Source: Cristatella mucedo
Taxonomy: Eukaryota; Bryozoa; Phylactolaemata; Cristatellidae
Length of the DNA: 64,000 bases
Direction: 5' to 3'
Assembly: GCA_009760855.2 (NCBI GenBank)
Contig: WPIO01000032.1
Coordinates: 4,324,001 to 4,388,000, forward strand
How positions within the stretch are numbered: position 1 is the stretch's first letter; the number at the start of each line of letters is the position of its first letter. The notes under the pieces were generated by a model that did not search any database, was not told the origin of the DNA, and was given only the letters and a program-made list of their open reading frames with translations. The position numbers and the translations under genes are program-made. This document shows, one piece after another, positions 1-10,169 of the stretch.

Positions 1-1640
1 CGTCGCTGCGTCGCCCCCTTGCGGCGCAGCGCGGCGACCGGACGTCTGCTGGGGCGCCGCAAACGGCGGCGCGGACGGGTCCGAGCTGACGGATGCGTGT
101 CCGCTAGGGTGCGCGCGCGCGCCAGCGGCGAGGGACCGGAGCTCGCTGGTCGCTTGTCGGGGGCATCCGCGGCGGCGAAGCGTCGCGGCTGCACAGCTAG
201 CGCCGCTGTCTCGCTGGCTGGCGCTCCGGCGGTCGTCTGGCGGCACCTGTAGGCTCGACCTCGTCTCGCGCGTTGAGCATACGCGCACGTTAATATCAAT
301 GTGCCTCGCTTGCGCGGAGCTGTAAGAGAACCTTCATACGGGCGCTTCGAGTTTGCCTCAGGGCTCGAGCCCACGACCTCGATTGCCAAAGGCGACGAGC
401 ACCTTGACCGCCGGGCGGCCGCTACGCTCGAAGGAGCTTGGTGATGCGACGACGCGAGACTTTCGCGAGGTCGCAGGAGGCGAGGCGGAAGCTCTCTTGC
501 CCGCGTGACGCCGCCGCCGCCGCCGGGGCTCGGCGAATTCCTCTGCGCGCGCGCTCTCGAGCGGCTATTTCGGTCGCGCCCGCGGATGCCGGCGATGTAG
601 GATTATGGCGCCCGCGAGGTCATTTGTTTCGCGCGCGCGCGCGATGCCTGTCAGGCGCCAGTCGAGCGTATCGCACCGCACCTCGCGCTCTCGAGCGAAG
701 GGTGAGCGCGCCAGTGCGCGGCGCCGCCGAGCGGCCTCCCTCCGGCGAAGTCGTCGGCCGCAGCACGGGGGCAGTGGGCGGGGGGGGGGCGGCAGGGTGC
801 GAGCGAAAGACGAAGCGCGCTCGGCTCGGTGTCGGGAGCGGGTGGTGGGGGGAGGAGGCGCGGGTCGTCGCGGTCGCCGCAGCAAGCGGTCGCCTTAGAC
901 CGCCTGCTTATTATTATATAACGCGTCGGACGACGCGTTCGCAGGCGAGCCGCTGAGCGCAACGCGACGGAAGCCCGAAAGACGAGCGTCCTGCGGCGTC
1001 TCTGTGACTATGCGCGAGGGCTGCGAGGGGAGGTGGGTAGTTAGCCAAAGCGAGGTCGTCGCCGGCTGCTCGTCCGACCCGCCGACGAAGAAAGGAAGCG
1101 CCGAGGCGCAGGGCGGACGGAGCGGCAGAAAGGTCGCGACCCCGAACCACCCGGCAGCATCCGCCGCGGCCGGTGGGCTTGCGAGCGCCGCAGGCGCTCA
1201 ATCTATGTCGCCGATGGCCTCCGAGTGGAGAAGGAACGCGCGCAGATAGATAGGTTATTTATTTCCCATTCGAGGGCAGCTAGCGCGCGCGCGCTGGCAG
1301 TCATTGCACGGGAAACTAATTAGCGCCAGGTAGCGGAGCCGGATCGACGCGCCACCGGCGCTCCGACGATCGGGCCGGCCATGCCGGCGAGCCGGCGCGC
1401 GTATCGGTCGGAGCTGCGGCGGCGAGCGAGCGCCGGCGGTGCTGAGAGGCCTGCACTGGTCGCCTGCGCTGGGCAGCGCCGGCGGCGCATTGTTCGCTGC
1501 GCTGCTGGGAGTGGCTGCTCAGATTGGACTACCGTCGCCCGGGTACAGCGGCCCGAACGAGCTCGCGGCGAAAGAAGAAGCGATTCGCTCCTGTAGCTGC
1601 GGCGCGTGCGCCATACGACTATGCCGCCGTGCCGCCTCAA
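1..1640. promoter_or_regulatory. GC/CpG-rich island, probable promoter of an unseen gene
   Basis: Very high G+C with dense CG dinucleotides, ending abruptly near 1640 where the sequence becomes A/T-rich. A GC-box-like run (gggcgg flanked by poly-G) is at 776-792 and a TATA-like ttattatata at 911-920. Open frames here are long on both strands only because stop codons are scarce in such DNA; their products are Arg/Ala-rich and overlap each other. Inference: a CpG island serving a gene that lies mainly to the left. Orientation unknown. Confidence 0.6.
317..425 (-). mobile_element. Old tRNA-headed SINE (LINE-tailed type) inside the CpG island
   Basis: On the minus strand it has the ggtcgtgggctcgagccc box B region and a gcccggcggtcaaggtgc-like box A. 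It ends in the tail that in better copies reads cgcctgaat...agattaagttctctt. It is a diverged match to 45880-46009. Confidence 0.7.
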
Positions 1641-2320
1641 TAAACTATAATTAACTGTAACTTCAATAAACTATCATACACGCACGAGGTCAGACAACCG
1701 TCCGAGTTCTCGGAGAGCGCTATATCGAACGTATTATTAATTTTAGGCGTGCTGTAAACTCGAGTCTCTACCTACCAAGTAATAATAGTAAATTTTTTTA
1801 GACAGTGCCCCAGTAGAACCAACTCTCTCTATTGGCGCTTTTAAAAATCCTGAAGAGGAAGCACGCCACTTGGTTTGTAACGACGCGCACAGTGTTAGAA
1901 CAGGCACAGAAAGAACAACTCAATAGGACGTAGCATAGTGAGGAGCAGATAGATTTTTCAATTGCTCTTGAAAGTCGCCAAATCAGGAGACGGTTCTATG
2001 TTTATCGATGATGCGGCGTTCCCACCTTTGCAAGGATAGCACTTGAAAGACAGGTTCTCCGAGAAAGTTAGTCAGGTATGTTGACCACAGCATGAGAATG
2101 AAGGGACCTCAAAGGTGAATAAAAAAAATCCTAAAGTTGAAACACTACTCAATATAATACGCATGCGATGGTTTACATCTCGTCAGTCCAGGACTTTTTA
2201 AGAAAGAAAGAGAGGTAGAGAGGGGAAGTGACAAAGGGATAGAGGGAGAAAGAGAGGAGAGTTGCTAGGGATATATAGTTTGAGAAGGAGAGAGGAGGAA
2301 AGGAGGTGAGTTTGACACCA
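1641..2320. other. Intergenic, no recognised feature
   Basis: A/T-rich sequence. Two AATAAA motifs occur at once (near 1640 and 1665, plus strand), then a GA-rich stretch at 2200-2300. No coding frame of note. Confidence 0.6.
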
Positions 2321-2324
2321 TATT

Positions 2325-2900
2325 AATAACAATAACAAAATAATGTGTAGCAAGCGTAATGTATGCAAGCGAACTTAATTCCTTTCAAGGCAAACTGCCG
2401 GGAAGGAAGCGAAAGCTTAATTGAATAGCGGTAACACCGAAAATGTCAGAATGCATGAGTGCATAAATGACAACTCCTGTGAATGTAGCAAATGATGTGA
2501 TGAATAGGTAGACTCTTAGCTTCTGTTTATATGTCGCGTCAAGTACGGGGATGTCGCGACATCCGCCGGAAGTGAGTTCCAGGCTTGGGAGCATGTGAAC
2601 GCAAAAGCATGGCATTCAAAGGATTTGGGGCTGGCTAAAGGCAAACAACCAAACGACCAGAGTCAGAAGAGCATCGGTGGCAAGACGGGAATCGTGATTA
2701 TCAAGCATTTCAGATCTGCAGGCCGCCGCGGCGAGAAAATGAATGGACCTTTAAGTGAGTGACCGAACTTTAAAGTATGATACACTCCTCCTTGTTCGGG
2801 AAGGAGGAGGTCACTGAGAATGAGTTTAATATGGCAAAAGGCTGTACACGTGGAGGTATAATCTAAGTTAATTGAGTCCGATGCGACTAGGCTGATAAAG
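2325..2900 (-). mobile_element. Diverged LINE 3' fragment
   Basis: Minus-strand 3' end of the L2/CR1-like LINE. It shows the tcttagcttctgtttatatgtcg region, the gagttccaggcttgggagca region and the degraded ttcaaaggatttggggc signature seen in better copies such as 51540-51600. Confidence 0.7.
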
Positions 2901-3109
2901 CAAAAATGGTGCGTCGTAGAGGGATAAGGCTTCAACAGAGCCGCGTACTGACACGAGAGGGGGCTAAAAATCGATAACAACACTCGGCTTTGGCTGCATT
3001 TTGCTAGTCAACTTCCTTCCGCAATTTAGACTCTGCCTCTGCCCGATGCAATTGCCAAGCGCAATATATGCGTTCCATTTTCGTGCAGATGACGTCACAA
3101 TCAAGCTGT

Positions 3110-3278
3110 AGCCGTGATGGCACACTAGGTAAGGCGGTTGCTTTCACGACCTCGGGACCGAGGTCGTGGGTTCGATTCCTGCGGTGGGCGATCCTTTATC
3201 ACCACTGCAAGCGGTGGTGAAAGCCGTAAAGGCTCTTCTGTCGCTATACAAAGAGAAGCTGTTCGATCAGCTAGGATT
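3110..3278 (+). mobile_element. tRNA-derived SINE, type 2
   Basis: Head starts gccgtgatggcacactagg; box B is GGTTCGATTCC at about 3169-3179, followed by tgcggtgggcgatccttta and a conserved body (aaggctcttctgtcgctatacaaa). Close sister of 50700-50862. Read in its own direction it ends ctatacaaagagaagctg. Confidence 0.8.
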
Positions 3279-3523
3279 ATTCTTATTTTTATTACAACAG
3301 TGCTGTGCTCCCTCCCTGCTTTCCAGCACGCCACACCCTTCAATACCCTAGCGGCCTATATTACTGGCATTCGGACTTCGATGCCAACTTATTTTCTCAA
3401 GTTAATAAAAACAGATTGGTAGTAATGGACAAACCTAGAGCTACTCAGAAATGAGAAAACCTGTCCTCAAAAAGGGCTCGGCAAGCCTGTCTCTTGTGGC
3501 ATCCAGTAACGTAAGTAAGTAAC

Positions 3524-4014
3524 CTGGGCGTCCTGCTCCAAAGAGAGTAATTTTGCTAGACGACGATATCAGCTTCACAGTCAAATCAGTCTACTTTAAG
3601 CAATGTAGCATTACGAAAATCTGGGTCTGCTTAGATAGATACACGCGTTTATGACATTCTGTCTCGATTTCTATTAATCCCTGCTTGCAGTTCTACTAGC
3701 CCTACGCCTTCAGGCGCTTACAGTCAGTATAGAGCTCTACAGCTAGGCTTGTTTGTCACAAACGCCAAAGCTGCCACATTACACCACTTCTCAGGATCTC
3801 CTCACTACACTACTTTCCCTATAACAAGATTGAAGGCAGAGCTTTGGTTGTCTGCGGGTCAGCCAACATGAACTAGCCTGTAGTAAAATTGTTTACGATC
3901 TCCCTTCCGAAGTTGCAAGGTTTTCCCTTTGCAGCAAATGTAAAACGCCTAGGAAGAGATTGAGTTGTCTGAGGGCGTTTTATCAAGTACATTTTATCAT
4001 CATTATTATTATTA
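3524..4014 (+). mobile_element. LINE 3' fragment
   Basis: Starts at a decayed NLGVLLQRE segment, continues through an LQLGLFVTNAKAATLHHFS segment of the reverse transcriptase C-terminal region, and ends with gtaaaacgcctaggaagag...gggcgttttatcaagtac and an (ATT)n tail. Multiple stops. Confidence 0.8.
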
Positions 4015-4354
4015 AGGTAGAAGGTTGCAAGAAGTAAATGCCGTTATTGAATTTCTAGCTGTCTTTTTAGCCGGCAGGTCATCAGAAATCAGTGGAAATG
4101 CAAACTTTGATGCAGATGTTCAAGTTATCGAAAAACTACGGACAAGTAAGCTAAATTATGGCGTGGTCAATTGTATAGACAGTGAATTGTTGACCAATTA
4201 ACTGACGTTACCTTGATTGATGTAGAGATATCTCGGATTCAAAATGCTTTGCAAGCACCGATGAACGAGAGTACTCTTCGCTCTCAGCAAGAGCATGACG
4301 AGCAGCTACATGATGACGGTTGGTCGTCGTTGAGGATTGTTATATTTGCAGAAG

Positions 4355-4775
4355 CTTTAATAATAATAATGCATTCGATATAGCGCTCTCGGAGAACTCA
4401 ATCTCCTTCTAGGCACTTTAAATTTGCTGCAAAGGAAGCACGATCGAATGGTTAGTGATGGCGTGCTTAATGACACCAAACATAACATGGTTAGAGGTGA
4501 CATGCACAGGGTCAGCATGCAAACATGGTTAGTAGCAGCATGTACAATGTCAGCGTGCATAAGCATAAGCGTAAGCATGTAAAGGACGAGTCACACCCAC
4601 CCGCCCACTAAATGCTGTGATAAATAGATACATTTTAGATTCTTGTTAAAAGTGCACAAGTGAGGAGATGTCGTGACGCAAGTCGGGAGTGAGCTCCAGG
4701 CTTTGGAAGCATACGAACTAAAAGCACGGCGGTCTCCAGAGGATTTTAGATTTATACAAGGATTGGGTAAACAGA
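4355..4775 (-). mobile_element. LINE 3' fragment
   Basis: (ATT)n tail, gcgctctcggagaactcaat hairpin region, 3' UTR with atggttagtg repeats, and the end of the ORF (gagctccaggctttggaagc). Confidence 0.8.
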
Positions 4776-4776
4776 T

Positions 4777-5028
4777 TTGAAGGGCGTTGCCGGCGTTAAC
4801 TTGCCGGAGGGCTTTAGCTGCCGTGCCAAGTCTGATGCCTGGTGTGTATCATGTGGCACCCTTTGCACAAACTGCGATAAGAGAATCCACCACAAGTCAC
4901 TCCTCGTGCACGACCGAATAGACACCTACGGAGAGTACTTTCCCGCCAAATGTTTTGTATATGGTAGTGGAGATGCATTAAAAAGACCAAATCTTGATGG
5001 GGTACTAGCATGTGCCTGCAATGTGTGA
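4777..5028 (+). pseudogene. Isolated B-box-type zinc-finger ORF
   Basis: Open frame without an ATG. Residues 15-49 contain C..(x8)CVSCGTLCTNCDKRIH followed by HKSLLVHDRID. The spacing CxxC-x3-CxxC with CD...H and a final HDR is that of a B-box, a zinc-binding module found in TRIM proteins. No RING, coiled coil or splice signals were recognised near it, and the frame closes soon after. It directly abuts a LINE end at 4775. It may be an exon of a gene not otherwise seen, or a relic. I judge the motif real and the gene status uncertain. Confidence 0.4.
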
Positions 5029-5029
5029 C

Positions 5030-5925
5030 GTTTTCGAGTAGAAAGCTATGGCTTGAACATTAAGAGGGGTTATATTTGAAGGTAAATGATTTCCTGCAGG
5101 TAGCTATGGAGACGTATGCGACTTCGGAAGTAGCAGATATGAAAGTGTCGATAGCAGTTCAACGGTGTCTATGAACACCATGCAAGATAGCTCCTTTTTG
5201 TTTTAGCAATTGCCAATATTGAATTATCAGAGTTGTATTTGTGAGGAATAAGTGAATGCCCCATGTTTTAGGACGCTTTTACACGACAATTAGAGTCCTT
5301 GAATAATCCCGGCCTGTTGTAAGAGTAACGTTGATAGCTTCAACAGGGTGTGCAATAACTAAATTTGGTTAAAACTTAGTGTCCGTTGTGCAATGATGCC
5401 CGGAAAAAATATCCGTTTTGATACCGCTGCTCTTACTTAGGATGACTCTAAAAACGAGTGCGATTCGTTCTCTTGGTATTTCCTTTGTGGGCATTTTTAC
5501 ACCGCACTCTTCCGGTTGCAGTGGCAGAGAAGGTCGTGTGCAATGCTGACGTTTTCTTCACCTGCCGCTCCAAGCCTTGACCCTTTATTAAAGCTGGGCG
5601 CGATTCATTAGTCAACTACTGGCGCTCCTTATGGCTAGATTTAGTGCCTTTTGGTCTGAATCGTCTGGCATCGCACGAGCTCAAGAGCACTCGCTGTAAG
5701 CCCTGCTTACAAGCCACAAATGAACGTTTGGACGAAATTTCCTACCTTCTAGAGGTCAACCGAGGGGCTCCCCAGTCCCTTGCGTTATGCACCTCGCTGT
5801 GCAGACCACGGGTGTAATCGGACTCAAATAGTGCGAAGCGGCTGTCACAAGTCGACGGGTTCAACGTTGACACCGGAGTCTCCGTATCGAAGCAACGGAT
5901 TATTCCCGATATAAAGAAAACATGT
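5030..5925. other. No recognised feature
   Basis: Unique-looking sequence with no long frame. Translation of the plus strand after the B-box shows a short GDVCDFGSSRYESVDSSST-like stretch, then frequent stops. Confidence 0.5.
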
Positions 5926-5927
5926 AA

Positions 5928-6056
5928 TTCATTTGTACAGCGTCCAAGCGAACTTAATCTCTATTCAGGCGCTTCACATGCGCCACGGGGCTCGAGCCCA
6001 ATGCCTCGGCCAGACCTTGCTTGGGCGAGCACCTTAACCGCTGGGCCACACCCAGC
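5928..6056 (-). mobile_element. tRNA-headed SINE, LINE-tailed type
   Basis: Box A tggcccagcggttaaggtgc and box B region gggctcgagccccgtggc on the minus strand, then the cgcctgaatagagattaag tail. It matches 45880-46009 closely. Confidence 0.85.
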
Positions 6057-6410
6057 ACGGCAATTAGCCCTCAGCTTGACCGAGAATAAAAGCCCTCAGC
6101 TGACGCAGCTACACAGGCATAAGAGACGTAATAGCAACCGGTGATGATACTTTGCTTTGTCTTCTTCATGAGGAACACCCGAAGACAACGGAATGGGGGT
6201 GAAGGCAAGGAAGGAAGGAATCTCAGCGAAGATGGTGGGGAGTAGGGAGTGTGAGACTAGCTGAACGGTTTGTACATAAATCGAGGGTAAGAGACCGAGA
6301 CAGGACGGCAAATAGATACGTGGCAGATTAAGTTTGAGATAGAGAGCAGGAGACTGAGATTTAGGAGAAGGAGCCGCGGGAAAAGTATGGGGGAGACCGA
6401 GAGGGAGAGA

Positions 6411-6680
<270 letters not shown>

Positions 6681-6689
6681 GAGGGAGAG

Positions 6690-7610
6690 AAAAAAAGAGA
6701 GAGATAGGGAGACAAAGGGAGGGAGAGACAGGGTCAGTGGGAACCACTTAATAAGCTCAGGCAATCAGCCTGGCGAGGTGGGAAGATGGTACGACGCCAA
6801 AGTCTGAAAGCGAGGCATGGGAAGTAAACCTGTTTACGGCCAGTGCAATACAGTGACAGGGAGTGAATAGCGAACTTGTGAGTGACCCTGGAGGCTGGCT
6901 TAGGGTGACCTAGTATTGTTATGCCATTTGGCCAGCTGCGTTTTACCGGATTTACCGCATTTTGCAACGCATGTCAACGAGATGCTTGGGAAACCGGCGA
7001 CAGCAGCTTTGCGCCAGAAGTTTGGCTACGGGACTGGCGGCTATGCCACAGGGACTCGAGCGGTCTCGAGCTGCGGCGCGGATGGTGAAAGGATGCCGTG
7101 CGAAAGGGGGCAAGTGAGATACGAGCGATCGCAGAAGAAAATTAAAAGAATGCCGACTCGGACAACCTGAGTGGCTGCACACGCCGTTCAAGAGCCGAGG
7201 CGCTGGACCAGCGCATTTCTTAAATTTTTTCAGGACCCGACGGCCAGCAGCTGGAAGGGATCAAGGTGGAAGTAATTTGATGTCCAGCAGCAGTGAGAGC
7301 ATTCGGAAGCGTGCAGCTACTCAAACTGACGCCGCTTCAACTAGCAAGCTACAAAGGCTACTAATTATACCGCTCTCTTCAGTAGGCTTCTAAGAAGCTT
7401 TGCACTGCTACTGATGAGGAGGGCGTCTGTGCCTCAGTTCTTCGGATCGCAGTAAACTAGCGTGCCGCGTTTACTGGTATTCGCATGGCTGGCGACAGCT
7501 GCGGTTCGGCAAGTTCCAGGCTGTGTAACGCATTTCATCGACATTGGAGCCACGTGGCCGAGATTGCTCCTGCAACTTGCTCCGAGTTGCTTCCTGGAAT
7601 ACATTCTTCT
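6690..7610. other. Intergenic, no recognised feature
   Basis: Mixed-composition sequence with only short frames on either strand. No repeat family recognised. Confidence 0.5.
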
Positions 7611-7619
7611 TCAATGCGT

Positions 7620-7724
7620 GACAGTACTTCCTTTGCAGGAAATATAAAGTGCCTACAAAGAGAGTGAGTTCTCTGACGACGCTACATCAAATATATTTTT
7701 ATTAGTATTATTATTATTATTCCC
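7620..7724 (+). mobile_element. LINE 3' tail
   Basis: ttgcaggaaatataaagtgc followed by the hairpin remnant agagagtgagttctctgacg and (ATT)n. Confidence 0.75.
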
Positions 7725-7879
7725 TTGACACCCATTTCTTCGACATTGAATTCATCGATCTTCTTTGGCTACTCTTATACTTCCAACCAGGCATCTGTGC
7801 TTTGAGTACGAGCGCGAGATGTTCACTGCTGTTCGCTGGTCACTCTCCAAAAGCTGCTAAGGCTATTAGCAGCAAATGT

Positions 7880-8395
7880 GGGTGGGTGCAGGACTCTAGC
7901 TAAGCGTATCAGTTGCGAACGTCACAACTGTCACGTCAACCCGCTTCTAACCGACCTGCACGGTCTCCGCATCAAGCAGCTTATCCAGGTTACGTCACTC
8001 ACCTTTAGGTCTCTTCATTCTCTTGCACCTATGCAAAGTCCTTCCTAATAGGGCTCGGCATCGTACCGCGAGCTCTTTTAATTCAAAATCGTTTCTCTGC
8101 GCCTCTACCTAACCTCAAATCCTTCGGAGACCGTGCCTTCAGTTGCTATGCTCTCGAAGCCTCGAATTCGCTTAAGATAAACAGTCACACATTATCCTTA
8201 CTTGGCGATATTTAAAAGGACGCTAGAAACCCACTTACATTTGCTGTCCATATGCATTGCCCGCGTCTCTTACGTTCACTCAAATTGTGCATTATATCAC
8301 TAATCAGTTGACATGCTCCCTTTCCGGTATATTTGAAGTACATGCAAAGAGAGTTCGTTCCCTTAAGGCGTCATACAAACGTTGTACTGCTGTTT
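7880..8395 (+). mobile_element. LINE 3' fragment
   Basis: Decayed reverse transcriptase C-terminus: cacaactgtcacgtcaaccc, cttctaaccgacctgcacgg and ctttaggtctcttcattctc match the conserved core of other copies. It ends in gcaaagagagttcgttccct. Confidence 0.75.
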
Positions 8396-8828
8396 TTAAC
8401 AACTTGAGCATTAGAGCAAACATTCTTACTTATTCAACCGGGCTCATGAACATTGGAGAGCGATCTGAAATATACCCAAGAAGGAGGCTCCGAACATCAG
8501 TGAAAATTCGCAGTAATTAAGTTAAATCTTTATTACCAGACATCACACCTTTTGTGCTTAAACCCCATCAAGCTTCCTCCATGGTTCACCCATCAATGGT
8601 CCGGACGTGTGCACTTGATATGCCAGTTATAACTGACTAGCTATCAACGAGACAATGTAGCCTAGGCCCACACGTCAGCTGCACGGTACACCGAAGCACA
8701 GTGGTGGCAGCTAGTGTACAATTAAAGTATAATAATTCTCGGCTGGTCCAACAGCTCATTTAGATAACGGTGCCTCTATTGCCTTCGGTCCCACTCGGCA
8801 GCACGAGCTAAAGAGTTTCCTGTTTCAG

Positions 8829-8876
8829 GTTTCGAATCCACGACCTGAGGTTAGTTTTGAAGTTCGATTAAATTAC
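8829..8876 (-). mobile_element. Possible SINE head fragment
   Basis: ttcgaatccacgacctgagg resembles the box B region of SINE type 2 in reverse. Too short to be sure. Confidence 0.35.
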
Positions 8877-9338
8877 CGCGAGAAGACCCTGGTGCTAAAA
8901 GCGGGAAGGCAATAGGATCGCTGCAAAGTGGAGTACCGAAGGGGGCAGGGGGCATTTTGTCCCTGGGCGCCGGATCTCGGGGGGGGGGGGAGGTTCCAAA
9001 ATGGTGCCTAATAGTAGGGGGGAGCCATATGTGTAATCCGTCCCCGGGCGTACAGTATATCCTAGGACAACGCCACTGTCACTGCATGCATGATTTATAT
9101 CCACGAACTGTCATACATTGTAATCACCTTTATCCGATCTCACGGCACTCAAACTCGAAATCAGCATTCTCAGCAGTTTTCCTGCTGACCCTACCAGACA
9201 TGAACAGCACGTCTGTAAATTGATTTAAAAAGGCTGATAATAAAATCTGTTGCAAACGGCTTCGTGAACCGTTTAGCAGACGTTGGCAGCCGCTAGGATC
9301 CAGTCCTGACTTCTGAAACTCACAGCTTTCGGGTCAAC

Positions 9339-9784
9339 CGGCCTGTGCAATCAGGTGCTTAGTTGGTGCAGAACTTTGCAGCTAGGCTTGTCTGTCGTGA
9401 GCATCGCAGTTGCCACATCCAACCACTTCTAGCCGACCTGCACTGGCTGCCAACTAAGGAGCACATAAAATTCGAGGCTTTGTCGTCGACTTTTAAGTCC
9501 CTTTATCTTCTGGCTCCAGCCTACCTATCAGAACTACAACCCCCACTACTCCCATCAAGCCAAGCATTGTACCATCCAAATTTCTGACTCCAATCGTTTA
9601 GCGATATCTAGTACGAACATTAAGTCCTTTGGAGACCGTGCCTTCAGTTCGTAGGCTCTCAAGGCCTGAAAGTCACACCCGACAGACGTCACATCCCCTG
9701 ACATTGAAAAAAAGGAAAAAATGCACCTGTTTTGCACATCATTTGGTAAGTGCTTGTGATTTAATAATGATGTTATTAGCGGAT
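9339..9784 (+). mobile_element. LINE, 5' part of a SINE-interrupted copy
   Basis: Plus-strand ORF C-terminus: [18 protein letters not shown], then [20 protein letters not shown] and more, decaying after the SELQPPLLPS segment. The same LINE resumes at 9937 after a minus-strand SINE. Confidence 0.82.
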
Positions 9785-9936
9785 TCAACAGCCTCATCTG
9801 TATAGCGACAGAAGAGCCTTAACGGCTATCAAGGATCATATAATCAATATCTATAATCAAGGATCACCCACTGAAGGACTCGAACCCATAACCTGGGTCG
9901 TGAAGTTCGAGCACCTTAGCTTCTGGGCTAAGACGC
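9785..9936 (-). mobile_element. tRNA-derived SINE, type 2, inserted in a LINE
   Basis: Minus strand: box A near gcccagaagctaaggtgctc and box B region gggttcgagtccttcagtgg, then the body and the (reverse) agaagagccttaacggc signature shared with 46010-46158 and 62755-62870. Confidence 0.8.
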
Positions 9937-10168
9937 AGGGACAGTTTATCCTTTGTTTGCGTATGCATGCTGACACTTCGCATGCTACAACTAACCATAT
10001 TATAAATGTTGCAGTGCATGTCACCTCTAACCATGCCATACTTGTTGACATCGTGCATGCTACCATAACTGTTTGATCATACTTTCTGTATAGCATATGT
10101 AAAATGCCTAGAAATGGATCAAGTAATTTGAGGGTGCTACATAATAATTATTATTAATATTATTAGGA
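9937..10168 (+). mobile_element. LINE 3' UTR, continuation after SINE insertion
   Basis: tatcctttgtttgcgtatgc, tandem gcatgctgacact/gcatgtcacctctaaccatg units, hairpin remnant gtaaaatgcctagaaatgg...ttgagggtgc, and an (ATT)n tail. Confidence 0.8.
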
Positions 10169-10169
10169 A

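Noticed and set aside
438-962. Overlapping Arg/Ala-rich ORFs on both strands near the left edge
   Set aside because: Expected in CpG-rich DNA with few stop codons; no domains and mutually overlapping.
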